This document shows, piece after piece, positions 1 through 9,173 of a stretch of DNA of 64,000 nt. This DNA comes from DASQFI01 sp035633215 (GTDB lineage: Bacteria; Acidobacteriota; Vicinamibacteria; Vicinamibacterales; SCN-69-37). The position numbers and the translations under genes are program-made. The DNA lies in assembly GCA_035633215.1 (NCBI GenBank), contig DASQFI010000050.1, positions 58,330-122,329 on the forward strand, read 5' to 3'. A model generated the notes under the pieces. The model saw only the letters and a program-made list of their open reading frames with translations, was not told the DNA's origin and searched no databases. The first letter of the stretch is position 1. Every line of letters starts with the position of its first letter.

Positions 1-1368
1 GCCGGTGAGCGGCAGGTCAGCGTGGTGGTGACCGGCAGCGCGAACCTCGCGATCCTGCAGCTCTTCTCGCGCGAAATCGGCGCGGACGGCAAGGCGACCG
101 TCGCGGCGCGGCTCGAGGGCCCGTACGACGCGATGGCGCTCACCGGCGAGGCGCAGATCGTCGGCGGCCGTCTGAAGCTGCACGCCCTGCCGCACAGCAT
201 CAGCGAAATCAACGGGCCGATCACGATGGACGGCGCGAGCATTCGCGTGGACGGGCTGCGCGCCAAACTCGGCGAGGGCGACGTCACGTTCATGGGCAGC
301 ATCTCGCTTCGGGGCTACGTGCCCGAGCAGTTTCAGCTGCGCGCGACCGGCAGCTCGATGCACTTGCGCTATCCGCCCGGCCTCCAGTCGACCGTGAACG
401 CCAACCTGCAGCTCGTCGGCCCGGTGGACGCGCCGCGGCTCATCGGCGATGTCGAGGTGCTGCAGGCGTCGTTCCGTCGCCGGGTCGAGGGCGAGGGCCT
501 GCTGGCGCTGGCGAGCGGGGGCACCGCGGCCTCGGGCGGCGGACTGTCGCCCGTCCAGGTGACGCCCAGTTCAGGCGTGCCGATCGCGCTCGACATCCGC
601 ATCCTCACGCCGGCGCCGGTCACGTTCATCGAGAACCCGGGGTTGGCGACAATCGAGGGTCGCGCGAACCTGCAGATCTCGGGAACGATCGACCGGCCGG
701 AGTTCACCGGCATCGTCGAACTGGAGCGCGGCGAAGTCACGTTCGGCAGCAACCGCTTCAATGTCCGGCGCGGCTCGATCGAGTTTCTGAACCGCACGCG
801 CATCGACCCGGTGTTCGACGTCGAGCTCGAGGCGCGGCCGCGGTCCGGCAGCCAGGTGTTCACGGTCAACCTGCGCATCAACGGCACGTTCGGCAAGTTC
901 GCGATGACGGCCGACTCGGATCCGTACCTGACGCAGACCGAGATCCTGTCGCTGCTCATGGGCGCGCCGACCGACGTCGCCACCGCCACGGAACGCCAGC
1001 TGCGGTCGCCGCAGGCCGCGCAGGAGCAGTTCGTGCAGCTGGCGGCCGCGCAGATCATCGCGAGCCCGATCACGTCGCGCATCGGCAACGTCTTCGAGCG
1101 GTTCCCCGTCGACACGGTCCAGGTCACGCCGCTGCTCTTCGACTCCGAAGGCGGACAAAAGCTCAATCCCAGCGCGCGCGTCACGCTCGGCAAGCGCATC
1201 TCGAGCAAGGTCTACCTGACGTACTCGCGGACCGTCGGCGGGGGCGGGATCAACCAGGAGGAGATCGTCCTGGTCGAATACGAGCAGAGCGATCGCATCT
1301 CCTGGGTCTTGTCGCGCAATGAAGATCGCACCTTCGCCCTGGACTTCCGCGTCCGATACGTCTTCTGA
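1..1368 (+). CDS. tamB: TamB-like translocation/assembly protein, C-terminal part
   Basis: This is the last 455 residues of a larger protein; the frame is open from the first base, so the 5' part lies outside the window. It has long beta-rich, low-complexity stretches and ends in the TamB/DUF490 C-terminal domain (SDPYLTQTEILSLLMG, then ARVTLGKRISSKVYLTYS and a terminal FRVRYVF). TamB-family proteins span the periplasm, anchored in the inner membrane, and work with an Omp85 partner in outer-membrane protein or lipid transport. The Omp85 gene follows directly: the TGA at 1366-1368 shares a base with the next ATG, so translation is probably coupled. The family call is confident. Whether its main cargo is protein or phospholipid cannot be read from sequence. 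Confidence 0.88.
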   Translation, partial: AGERQVSVVVTGSANLAILQLFSREIGADGKATVAARLEGPYDAMALTGEAQIVGGRLKLHALPHSISEINGPITMDGASIRVDGLRAKLGEGDVTFMGSISLRGYVPEQFQLRATGSSMHLRYPPGLQSTVNANLQLVGPVDAPRLIGDVEVLQASFRRRVEGEGLLALASGGTAASGGGLSPVQVTPSSGVPIALDIRILTPAPVTFIENPGLATIEGRANLQISGTIDRPEFTGIVELERGEVTFGSNRFNVRRGSIEFLNRTRIDPVFDVELEARPRSGSQVFTVNLRINGTFGKFAMTADSDPYLTQTEILSLLMGAPTDVATATERQLRSPQAAQEQFVQLAAAQIIASPITSRIGNVFERFPVDTVQVTPLLFDSEGGQKLNPSARVTLGKRISSKVYLTYSRTVGGGGINQEEIVLVEYEQSDRISWVLSRNEDRTFALDFRVRYVF

Positions 1369-4300
1369 TGACCCGTCGTCCGCTGCACTGGACCCTGGGG
1401 CCGTTCTCACTTGGTCGTAGGGCAAAACCTGCATGGATCGCGAGACATTCGGCCGAATCCCGGCGGGCGGCTCGCCACAGGATGGCGAGAACGGCCCTGG
1501 CCGTCGTCGTGGGCGTTGTCGCGGCGTGGCCGGCGCCTGTCCAGGCGCAGACGAAGATCGAGGAGTACCTCGGGCGCCCGGTGGTCTCCGTCAAGCTGCA
1601 GATCGAAGGGCGTGAAGAGACGTCCGACCAGCTTCGCGCGCTCATCGACGTCCGGCCCGGTCAGCCGCTCACGCTCGAAGACCTCAGGAGCACCACCGCT
1701 CACTTTCTCAACCTCTCGCGATTCGAGGACGTGCGGGTGCTCGGAGCCGAGGTGCCGGGCGGAGTCGAAATCACGTTCCGGCTCGTGCCCGTGCATCCCA
1801 TCGATCGGGTCCAGTTCTCCGGAGAGCCCGGGCTCGCCCCGGCCGAGCTCGAACGACTGCTGAAGCAGCGATACGGCGGCCTGCTGCCCGCGCGCGAGCG
1901 GACGACGGATATCGAGGACGTCGTGCGCGACATCCTCGCCGACGAGGGGTTCAGGAGCGCGGCAGTCACCGCCGAGACCGTCCCATCGCACGAGCCGGAG
2001 CGCGCGACGCTCCTGATCGTCGTCCAGGCCGGTCCGCGCGCGACCATACGTCAGACGACGGTGACGGGGACGTCGCCGATGTCCGAGACCGAGATCATCC
2101 GCCGAGCAGGTGCGTCACCCGGATTGCCGTATCGCCAGCGGGCGATTCAAACCGCGCTCGCGAGAATCCGGGACGATCTGCGTGGGCAGAGCTACTACGC
2201 CGCCGTTGCGAGCCACACGCCGCGGTTCGACGGCAACGACGTGGACGTGACGCTGTACGTCGAGGCCGGACCCCGCGTCCGCGTCGTCGTCCTGCCGCCC
2301 GGCGCGGTCTCGCCAGACGAAGTCGCGCTGCTCATCAGGCAGGAGGGCTCCGTTGACGAAGATCTGCTCGACGACACCGATGCAGCGATCGAGACGCGGC
2401 TGCGGCGGGAGGGCTACTGGAAGGCGGACGTGTCGCACCGCACCGAGGATGTCGAGGGCGTGCGGGTGATCACGTTCACGGTGGAGCGCGGGCTGCGCTA
2501 CCGCATCTCGTCGATCGACTGGTCCGTTGGGGTCAAGCTGCCCAGAACGGTGATCGACAAGCTGCTCGACGCGCGCCCGGGACAGTGGTTCGACCAGAAC
2601 CGCGTGGAAGCGGGCCTGAGACGCATCCAGGACGAGTACTGGCGGCTCGGCTATTACCTGGCGGAGTTCAAGCCGGCCTACGAGGAAATCCCTGGCACCG
2701 CCCCGGGGGAAGCGGGTGTCGTCATTCATCCGAACCCGACCGAGGGCCCATTGGGCTTCATCACGGCGGTGCGGTTCGTCTTCGCGACTGGTCCGCGCGT
2801 GCCGGAGGCTGACGTCCGCAACGTGATGCAGTCACGCGTGGGTCAGCCGTTCGTCGTGGCGACGATGCGGGCCGATTTCGATGCGCTCGAGACGCTCTAC
2901 GCGAACCGCGGGTTCCTGAGCGCGACGATGGAGATCACGCCTGAATTCGCCGCCGACGGCCGCGACGTCACGCTCGTCGTGTCGATCACCGAAGGTCCGC
3001 AGATTCTGGTGGGGGAGATCACCGTCATCGGCAACGAGGACATCCGGACCGATGTGATCCTGCAGGAAATCACGTTGCGTTCGGGCATGCCGCTGAGCCC
3101 GGCGGCACTGGAACAGAGCGCCAACCAGCTCCGGCTGATGGGCGTGTTCAGCCGCGTCCGGATCCAGGAAGAGCAGAGGCTGCCCGGCGAGACGGTCGCC
3201 AACCTCGTCATCCTGGTGGAAGAGTCGCCCGACACGACGCTCGGCGGCGGCGGCGGTCTCGAGGTGCAGAGCCTGTCCCGCCAAACCCCGGAGGGCGCAT
3301 TCGAGGACTACCTCGATTTCTCCCCGCGCGCGTTCTTCGAGATCGGCCGGCGCAACCTGGGCGGCCGCAACCGGTCGATCAACTTCTTCTCCCGAGTCAG
3401 CTTCAACACCCGGGATGACAACGTCGACGACCCACGCGGGCTCGGATTCGGCGAATATCGGGTCACCGGTACGCTTCGCGAACGCCACGCGTTTCGCAGC
3501 GACACCGACTTGCTGTTCGGCGTCACCGCCGAACAGGCCCGCCGCCAGACGTTCAACTTCATCCGGCAGACGATGAATGCCGAAGCGCTTCGCCGGCTGT
3601 CGCCGTCGGTCAGCGTCGCCGGCCGATACTCGCTCGAGTTCACGGAGCTCCTGAACGAGAAGATCCCGGAATCCCTTCGGCCGCTCATCGACCGCCGCTT
3701 TCCGCAGGTCCGCTTGTCGATTCTTTCCAGCGGCGTGCAGTGGGATCGTCGAGACAATCCGATCGCGCCCACAGGCGGCACGTGGCTTGGCGCCGACGCC
3801 GAGTTCGCGCTTCGCGGCATCGGCTCCGAAGTGGGCTACATGAAGACGTTCCTGCAGGCGTCGGGTTTCCGTCCGCTCACGGCCGATCGCCGGTACATCG
3901 GCGCCGTGCGTGCGCAGCTGGGACTGGCGCGCGGCTTCGAGCGGCAGGTCCAGAGGCTCGACGAGGACGGGCAGCCCGTCATCGGCCCCGACGGACAGCC
4001 GGTCCTGGACACCGTCGCCGACTTGCCGGCGAGCCAGCGGTTCTACGCCGGCGGCAGCACGACGGTGCGCGGGTACCAATTGGATCGGCTTGGCGTGCCG
4101 GAGATCCTGACCCCCGACGGCCTCTCGACCGGTGGCAACGGACTGGTCGTCCTCAACGCCGAGTTGCGGACACGAGTCTGGCGAGACAACTCGAGCCGCG
4201 TGCCGTTCGTCGACGACCTCGGCGTCGTCGGCTTTTTGGACGCCGGCAACGTCTTTAAGAACGCCAGTGACATCTCCCTTCCGGACCTGCGCGCGGCGGC

Positions 4301-4442
4301 GGGCTTCGGTATCCGGCTGGGGTCGGCGCTCGGGCCGATCCGGCTGGATTTCGGCTTCAAACTTCGTCCGCGCATCATCGGCACCTCCGGCCAACGCGAA
4401 AAAGGGTGGGAGTATCATCTGAGCATCGGCGAGGCTTTCTGA
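1368..4442 (+). CDS. Omp85-family outer-membrane assembly protein (BamA/TamA-like)
   Basis: A 1024-residue protein with a signal peptide, repeated POTRA-type modules and a C-terminal 16-strand-type barrel. The barrel begins near residue 620 after a Gly-rich turn, carries the Omp85 loop motif VRGY near residue 900 and ends in Phe. About 555 residues lie between signal peptide and barrel, room for roughly seven POTRA domains, against five in E. coli BamA and three in TamA. Its place between tamB and a SurA-N gene fits either BamA or TamA. The start is uncertain. ATG 1368 overlaps the tamB stop but places a 38-residue extension before the signal peptide, much of it encoded by a 100-bp repeat (1398-1497). 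ATG 1482, inside that repeat, would start directly at a normal signal peptide (MARTALAVV...). Confidence 0.9.
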   Translation: MTRRPLHWTLGPFSLGRRAKPAWIARHSAESRRAARHRMARTALAVVVGVVAAWPAPVQAQTKIEEYLGRPVVSVKLQIEGREETSDQLRALIDVRPGQPLTLEDLRSTTAHFLNLSRFEDVRVLGAEVPGGVEITFRLVPVHPIDRVQFSGEPGLAPAELERLLKQRYGGLLPARERTTDIEDVVRDILADEGFRSAAVTAETVPSHEPERATLLIVVQAGPRATIRQTTVTGTSPMSETEIIRRAGASPGLPYRQRAIQTALARIRDDLRGQSYYAAVASHTPRFDGNDVDVTLYVEAGPRVRVVVLPPGAVSPDEVALLIRQEGSVDEDLLDDTDAAIETRLRREGYWKADVSHRTEDVEGVRVITFTVERGLRYRISSIDWSVGVKLPRTVIDKLLDARPGQWFDQNRVEAGLRRIQDEYWRLGYYLAEFKPAYEEIPGTAPGEAGVVIHPNPTEGPLGFITAVRFVFATGPRVPEADVRNVMQSRVGQPFVVATMRADFDALETLYANRGFLSATMEITPEFAADGRDVTLVVSITEGPQILVGEITVIGNEDIRTDVILQEITLRSGMPLSPAALEQSANQLRLMGVFSRVRIQEEQRLPGETVANLVILVEESPDTTLGGGGGLEVQSLSRQTPEGAFEDYLDFSPRAFFEIGRRNLGGRNRSINFFSRVSFNTRDDNVDDPRGLGFGEYRVTGTLRERHAFRSDTDLLFGVTAEQARRQTFNFIRQTMNAEALRRLSPSVSVAGRYSLEFTELLNEKIPESLRPLIDRRFPQVRLSILSSGVQWDRRDNPIAPTGGTWLGADAEFALRGIGSEVGYMKTFLQASGFRPLTADRRYIGAVRAQLGLARGFERQVQRLDEDGQPVIGPDGQPVLDTVADLPASQRFYAGGSTTVRGYQLDRLGVPEILTPDGLSTGGNGLVVLNAELRTRVWRDNSSRVPFVDDLGVVGFLDAGNVFKNASDISLPDLRAAAGFGIRLGSALGPIRLDFGFKLRPRIIGTSGQREKGWEYHLSIGEAF
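1398..1497. repeat. Repeat A, copy 1 (100 bp, terminal inverted repeats)
   Basis: The element begins GGGCCGTTCTC and ends with its complement GAGAACGGCCC. It has a central palindromic core, ATTCGGCCGAAT. It is exactly as long as the copy at 45981-46080 and 81 of 100 positions match without gaps. It lies at the 5' end of the Omp85 gene and is open in that gene's frame. Confidence 0.85.
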
Positions 4443-4933
4443 TGCAAATTCCGTCAACGCCCATCGTCCTCGTTGCCGCGGCCGTGGCCGGCGTCTCCGG
4501 TCAGCAGGCGGAAATCGATCGCGTGCTCTGGAACTTCGGCGGCTCGGTCATCACGACAACCGACGTCTGGCAGGCGCGTCAGCTCAAGCTCGTGCCTGGA
4601 GGCGACACCGACGACCAGATTCTCCGCGGGCTTCAAAACCGGCAGCTGATCCTGCTCGAGCTCCGGCGCGTGTCGCCCGCGCCTCCCGCGGCCGCCGACA
4701 TCGCGACGCGCCGGCGCGAATGGGAAGCGTCGCTCGGCCCTGGCGCCGACGTGCGCGGCTTGCTGACCAAGTCGGCCATGTCCGAGAAGGCCTGCGAGGG
4801 CTGGATCACCGACGATCTTCGAATCCGCGCCTATCTCCGCGAGCGCTTCGGCATGCTGCCCGAAGCCGAGCGTGGCGCGCGCACCGACGAGTGGCTGCGC
4901 GGCCTGCGGCAGCGCGCTGGGTTGGGGAAGTAG
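4442..4933 (+). CDS. SurA N-terminal-domain-like periplasmic protein
   Basis: A 163-residue protein with a short hydrophobic leader (residues about 5-18, ending GVSGQQ). A SurA_N-like segment follows (IDRVLWNFGGSVITTTDVW, then a helical QILRGLQNRQLILLELRRV). There is no parvulin peptidyl-prolyl isomerase domain, so this is at most the chaperone part of a SurA-like factor. The ATG overlaps the Omp85 stop as TGATG, making tamB, the Omp85 gene and this gene one translational unit. A role in guiding outer-membrane proteins to the neighbouring assembly machine is a natural inference. An upstream in-frame start at 4406 would lie inside the Omp85 gene and would mask the leader. Confidence 0.75.
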   Translation: MQIPSTPIVLVAAAVAGVSGQQAEIDRVLWNFGGSVITTTDVWQARQLKLVPGGDTDDQILRGLQNRQLILLELRRVSPAPPAAADIATRRREWEASLGPGADVRGLLTKSAMSEKACEGWITDDLRIRAYLRERFGMLPEAERGARTDEWLRGLRQRAGLGK

Positions 4934-4934
4934 G

Positions 4935-4966
4935 CCCCGCCTTCGCTCTGTCGAGCTACGGCGGGC
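4935..4966. repeat. Short repeat C copy between convergent genes
   Basis: A GC-rich palindrome with ends CCCGCCTTCGCT and AGCTACGGCGGG fills most of the 38-bp gap between the SurA-N gene and the convergent GT39 gene. Its sequence matches the inner part of the larger C elements near 25.3, 37.2 and 41.5 kb. It may act as a bidirectional terminator, although it has no T-tract. Confidence 0.6.
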
Positions 4967-4971
4967 AAGCC

Positions 4972-6504
4972 TCACTTCACGATTTTCAGAATCCTGATCG
5001 TCGGTCCCGGATGCTGCGCCGATGGCGTGAACACCTGAACCGCCTGCGTTTCCCGAAAAATTCGGTTGTACGCCACGATTTCGCCTGACACGCGGCTCGG
5101 ATCGCCTGCCTTGAAGTACTTGTCCGTTTCGGACGAGGACGAGACGAGATAGACGGTGCCATCCGCGCGGTACTGATCGACGGTCTTCATGATCAGCCGC
5201 AGCGTTTCACCGACGCGGTGGGTCCGCGGCGGCAGGCGCGCGACCGCGCCCTCCATCACGATCGGCTCGTCCAGCCGGATGTTCTGCAGCATCCATTGCG
5301 CGGCTTGCTCCTGGGTGCTCTCGAGCCGCAGCGCGCGGGTCGCGCTCACCGATTGCGCCAGCGGGGGCAGCAACAGCAGCGCGAAGATGCCGACAGTGAC
5401 GTACCGAATGCGTCCGGCGGGTGTGCGTCGTTCGATCCAGCGGTACGTCGTCAGAATGCCGAGGGCCAGAGCAATCGAGAGCGCCGGCGCGAGCGGCATC
5501 GCGTAGCGTCCGTAGATCAGCGACTGGTTCGAAATGAACCAGAAATAGGCGATCGGACAGACGAGGAGCACGGCGGCTTCCGATCGGGTCTCGCGTGCGA
5601 CAAGCTGCGAGGCCGCGACGATGATTCCCACGAGACCGAGGGCCATTGCGGGCCAGGCGACGAGGGGCGGCAGCACGCCAGGCCAGCCGAACCAGCCTCG
5701 GATGTACTTCACATACGTCACCGCGGCATCCACGGCCGACGCGTCGCGGTTGTAGTGCTGCATGAGGCTTGCAAAGCCATTCAGGAATCCCGGCAGGTCG
5801 AGGAGCGAGAACGGCGCGCCGAGGAGGAAGCCGATCGCGGCGCTGCCGAACGTCGCCGAAAGCGTCGCGGCGCGATCGCGAAGCGGCATCGAGAGAGGCA
5901 TCGCCACGACCGGCATGAGGAGGGCGAGCGCGCCCGGGTACTTCGTCGCCGCCGCGAGTCCGGCGAACAATCCTGAGATGAAAAACCAGCGCGGCCGTCC
6001 TTCGAGCGCGGCGGTGAGCGCCGTCACGAGCGTGAGCGCGACGAAGAACGTGAGCGGCGTGTCGGTGAGCGCGAAGTGCGCCTCCCGCGTGAGCTGCGGA
6101 TGCACCGCCATCGCCAGGGCGGCCACGAGCGCGACTGGCTCGCCCCACCGCAGCGCCGAGCGGTATACCAGATAGATCGTGAGGATGCTCAGGACGGCCG
6201 TCGCGATCCGGCTCCACAGGTAGAAATCGCCGGACCAGACGCTCTCGAGAGATATCCAGCGGCCGGCCATCGCGCCCGTGAGAAACCGGGCGCTCGCAAT
6301 CGCCGTGTGAAAGTAGAACGTAAAGCCCGGGTAGTCGTAGAAGTGCGGATTGAAGTCGGCCGTCTTCATCATCCGGACGGCCCGCTCGATGATTTCCGGC
6401 TCGTCGACGCCGATCGTGTACGGCACGCCGTCGCCGATTTCGGCCAGGCGAAGCGCCGAGCCGAGCAGCAGGATGCCGATGATGGCGAGACGGTTGATGA
6501 GCAC
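4972..6504 (-). CDS. GT39-like (ArnT/PMT-type) membrane glycosyltransferase
   Basis: A 510-residue polytopic inner-membrane protein. The first cytoplasmic-to-periplasmic segment is followed by GVDEPE near residues 32-37, the acidic motif expected for the catalytic first loop of GT39/GT-C transferases. About ten hydrophobic helices follow, with a short soluble C-terminal domain. Such enzymes move a sugar from a polyprenyl-phosphate donor to lipid or protein on the outer face of the membrane. It is the last gene of the minus-strand glycan cluster, separated from the GT4 gene upstream by a 72-bp repeat-filled gap. Acceptor and donor cannot be told from sequence. Confidence 0.8.
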   Translation of the reverse strand: MLINRLAIIGILLLGSALRLAEIGDGVPYTIGVDEPEIIERAVRMMKTADFNPHFYDYPGFTFYFHTAIASARFLTGAMAGRWISLESVWSGDFYLWSRIATAVLSILTIYLVYRSALRWGEPVALVAALAMAVHPQLTREAHFALTDTPLTFFVALTLVTALTAALEGRPRWFFISGLFAGLAAATKYPGALALLMPVVAMPLSMPLRDRAATLSATFGSAAIGFLLGAPFSLLDLPGFLNGFASLMQHYNRDASAVDAAVTYVKYIRGWFGWPGVLPPLVAWPAMALGLVGIIVAASQLVARETRSEAAVLLVCPIAYFWFISNQSLIYGRYAMPLAPALSIALALGILTTYRWIERRTPAGRIRYVTVGIFALLLLPPLAQSVSATRALRLESTQEQAAQWMLQNIRLDEPIVMEGAVARLPPRTHRVGETLRLIMKTVDQYRADGTVYLVSSSSETDKYFKAGDPSRVSGEIVAYNRIFRETQAVQVFTPSAQHPGPTIRILKIVK

Positions 6505-6520
6505 GGGCGATTTTAACTAA

Positions 6521-6610
6521 AGGCAGAAGACAGAAGGCCGAAGGCACAAGGCAGAAAGCACGAGGGACGGGCCGTCTCACTTCTGCCTTGTGCCTTCGGC
6601 CTTTTGTCTT
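6521..6610. repeat. Repeat E1: inverted pair of 7-bp tandem arrays
   Basis: The left arm (6522-6563) is six 7-bp units of the type GGCAGAA, GACAGAA, GGCCGAA, GGCACAA. The right arm (6581-6608) is four units in inverse complement and mirror order. The stretches 6527-6556 and 6581-6610 pair over 30 bases with one mismatch around a 24-base loop. The right arm also encodes the last residues and stop region of the GT4 gene. Confidence 0.85.
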
Positions 6611-7896
6611 AACAGGTCTTCATATACCTCAATTTGCTTGTCCACCAGGACGGCCCAGCTGAACTCACGCTCGACGATCTCGCGGCTCTTGGCGCCCATG
6701 GCCGGGAACCAGGCGCGGTCGGTGGCAGCGTCCTCGATCGCTTTCGCCAGCCCCTCCACGTCCCCGGGCTCGACGAGCCACCCGTTGTCGCCCTGCCGGA
6801 TCTTGTCGGGCAAACCTCCGGCGCGCGTCGCGAGAATGGGCCGGCGATGGGCCATCGCCTCGAGCGTCACGAGCGAGCTGCCCTCGTAGCGCGTCGGGTG
6901 CACGAACAGGGACGCCGCTTCGTACCACCCGTGCAGGTCGGCGTCGGCGGCGCGGCCGACGAAGATCGTGTGCGACCCGAGCCCATGCGCGGCGATTGCG
7001 GCTTCGATCTGCTGCCGGGCCGGACCGGCGCCCACGATCACCCAGCGCCATCCGGCGGCGGAGAGCGCCGGACTCACGCGCGCGCGGCCGAGCGCGGCCG
7101 CCAGAACGTCGAGCCCTTTGTTCGACTCGAGCCGGCCGACACTGAGCAGGATCGTCTCGCCGGGCGGGATGCCGTATCGCTGCCGGATGATCGCGCCTTC
7201 CGCCGGGCCGGCCATCGCGGCCGCCTCGGAGAGATCGATCCCGTTGGGAATCGTGCGCATCTGACCGGGACGCGGCTGCAGGTGCCGCGTGACCGTGGCT
7301 TCGAGCGATTGGTCCGTCGCAATGATGCAATCGGCGCCGTTCGCGCACCGGCGCACCGCGCGCCGCAGCGGCCAGTAGCCGACGCGCTTGAGCCATGGCT
7401 GCGAGCCGGCTGTAGACCCGAACTCCTCGAGCCCTTGCGGATTGAAGACGAGCGGCGCGGTCGCGCGCGGACTGGCTGCCCCTCCGCGATGACCGCGCCG
7501 GGCGTGCGCCCGCGCGATCGCGTAGCCCAGCACGCTCGCGCCGAATCCGTGGACGATGTCCACTTCGTCGCGGCCGACGAGCGACAAGGCGAGGCGCCCG
7601 GCGCGGTATCCGAACAGCAGGTACGCCGTGCTGCGATCGAGGATGGTCGTGCCGCGGCGATTCGCGAACGGGAACGTGACGTAGTTCACGTGCCGCAACG
7701 CGATGCGCGGAGAGCCGAAGGGGTCGGCGGCGGCCTCACGCCGAATCGTCGGCGGGGGCGGCGTGATGAGCGTGACGTCCACCCCGCGCGCGGCCAGGTG
7801 TCGCACGAGGTCGCGCACCGAGCGTTCGAGGCCGCCGACGCCGTGGAGCGGCATCACGGCGCGCGCGACGACCGCGACTCGGAGGCGTGCGGACAT
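6577..7896 (-). CDS. GT4-family glycosyltransferase
   Basis: A 439-residue soluble GT-B glycosyltransferase. The N-terminal acceptor-side domain shows the Gly-rich loop (HGVGGLERSV). The C-terminal donor domain has the EX7E signature in HPTRYEGSSLVTLEAMA, followed by GGLPDKI. The start was set at ATG 7896 (MSARLRVAVVARAV), which overlaps the upstream gene's stop by one base; the frame upstream of it is Arg-rich readthrough. The final residues (RQKAEGTRQK) are encoded by the right arm of repeat E1, so the repeat has replaced or extended the original C terminus. It belongs to the glycan operon; the sugar is unknown. Confidence 0.88.
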   Translation of the reverse strand: MSARLRVAVVARAVMPLHGVGGLERSVRDLVRHLAARGVDVTLITPPPPTIRREAAADPFGSPRIALRHVNYVTFPFANRRGTTILDRSTAYLLFGYRAGRLALSLVGRDEVDIVHGFGASVLGYAIARAHARRGHRGGAASPRATAPLVFNPQGLEEFGSTAGSQPWLKRVGYWPLRRAVRRCANGADCIIATDQSLEATVTRHLQPRPGQMRTIPNGIDLSEAAAMAGPAEGAIIRQRYGIPPGETILLSVGRLESNKGLDVLAAALGRARVSPALSAAGWRWVIVGAGPARQQIEAAIAAHGLGSHTIFVGRAADADLHGWYEAASLFVHPTRYEGSSLVTLEAMAHRRPILATRAGGLPDKIRQGDNGWLVEPGDVEGLAKAIEDAATDRAWFPAMGAKSREIVEREFSWAVLVDKQIEVYEDLLRQKAEGTRQK

Positions 7897-9173
7897 CACG
7901 CCGCCCGCGGAGGCAACAGCGATCGATACACCTGTTCGACTCGTTCGACGACCGACGGGGCGGCGAACCGGACGCGCACGTCGGCGCGCGCGGCCGCGCC
8001 CAGCGACGCGCGCAGCCGATCGTCGCCGGCGAGACGCGCGAGATCGCGCGCCAACCCGTCGGCATCGGTCGAGAGCAAGCCGGTCGTGCCGGGGTGCAGA
8101 ATGTCGCGCGTGCCGCCGGTATTCATGGCGGCGATCGGCACTCCAAGGGCCGCCGCTTCGATCAGCACGCGGCTCAACGACTCGGGTCCGTACGACGGAA
8201 ACGCGAGCATGGCTGCGTGCCGCATCCACGTCCAGACGTCACGGCGCGAAAGCCAGCCATGCTCGCGCACATCGAGGCCGAGAGCGCGGGCGTCGGTCTC
8301 GAGCGTGCCGCGCATCGGTCCGTCGCCGACGACGACCAACGGCCATTTGAGGCGCGCGGCTTTGATCGCCGGGAGCAGGAACTGCACGCCCTTGTTCGTC
8401 GCGAGCTTCCCCGCGTAGAGGACGTACGGCTCGGCCATGGGCCGGAGGGCGTGCTCGTGAATCTCGTCGAGCGCCACCATGTCCACCGGGTTCGGAATCG
8501 TAAACATCGGCGTCTGCGCGATTTCCGGCGCGCGCGCGCGCAGGTCATTCGCGATTGCCGTGCTCACCGCGATGACGGCGCCGGCGCGCGCGAGCGTGGT
8601 CCGTTTCGTGCGCAGGTTCCGGCGCATGTAGGGAATCAGCGGCCACGCGGCCACCGACGCCGCGCCGGCCCGCGGCAGGACGCACTTCGACATCATCCGG
8701 ACGCTGCACTCGGGACAGAGATCCGGCGCCTCCGGGTCGTAGATGAGATCCGACCAGTAGCAGACGGGCCAGTAGTCCCGCACGGTGGCGACCACCGGAA
8801 TGCCACTCGCTTCGGCCGCGCGAATGGCCGGGACCGTCGACCGGACATGCTGAGCGTGCACGACGTCCACCGGGTCACGATTGAGCCGGTCCCGGAGCAG
8901 GTAACGCGTCATGTCGGACCACATCTTCTCGTTCTTGAGGACGTTGCGCACGAGCGGCACGTCGGGCGACCGGCTGCGGAACGTCGTCACGCGAAGCGAT
9001 TCGTACGTCTCGTCGTACACGCCGGGTTGCAGGCCGATTTCGCTCTTCAGGATCTCGACATGGTGTCCGCGCGCGGCAAGTCCCTTCGCCAGTTCGTAGG
9101 TGCTCCACCCGCTGCCGCCGCACACGGGCGGAAACGCATCGGTCACGAGCAGGACACGCAGCGGGACGCTCAT
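7896..9173 (-). CDS. GT4-family glycosyltransferase
   Basis: A 425-residue GT-B enzyme that starts MSVPLRVLLVTDAFPPVCGG, with the typical Gly-rich loop and the family's N-terminal Thr-Asp-x-Phe-Pro-Pro motif. The donor domain carries YAGKLATNKGVQFLL and an EX7E motif (PESLSRVLIEAAALG) followed by NTGGTRDIL. A Cys-rich patch in the middle (CPECSVRMMSKC, near residues 155-170) is a feature of a GT4 subset. It overlaps both neighbours by 1-4 bases, so it is co-translated within the minus-strand glycan cluster. Confidence 0.9.
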   Translation of the reverse strand: MSVPLRVLLVTDAFPPVCGGSGWSTYELAKGLAARGHHVEILKSEIGLQPGVYDETYESLRVTTFRSRSPDVPLVRNVLKNEKMWSDMTRYLLRDRLNRDPVDVVHAQHVRSTVPAIRAAEASGIPVVATVRDYWPVCYWSDLIYDPEAPDLCPECSVRMMSKCVLPRAGAASVAAWPLIPYMRRNLRTKRTTLARAGAVIAVSTAIANDLRARAPEIAQTPMFTIPNPVDMVALDEIHEHALRPMAEPYVLYAGKLATNKGVQFLLPAIKAARLKWPLVVVGDGPMRGTLETDARALGLDVREHGWLSRRDVWTWMRHAAMLAFPSYGPESLSRVLIEAAALGVPIAAMNTGGTRDILHPGTTGLLSTDADGLARDLARLAGDDRLRASLGAAARADVRVRFAAPSVVERVEQVYRSLLPPRAA

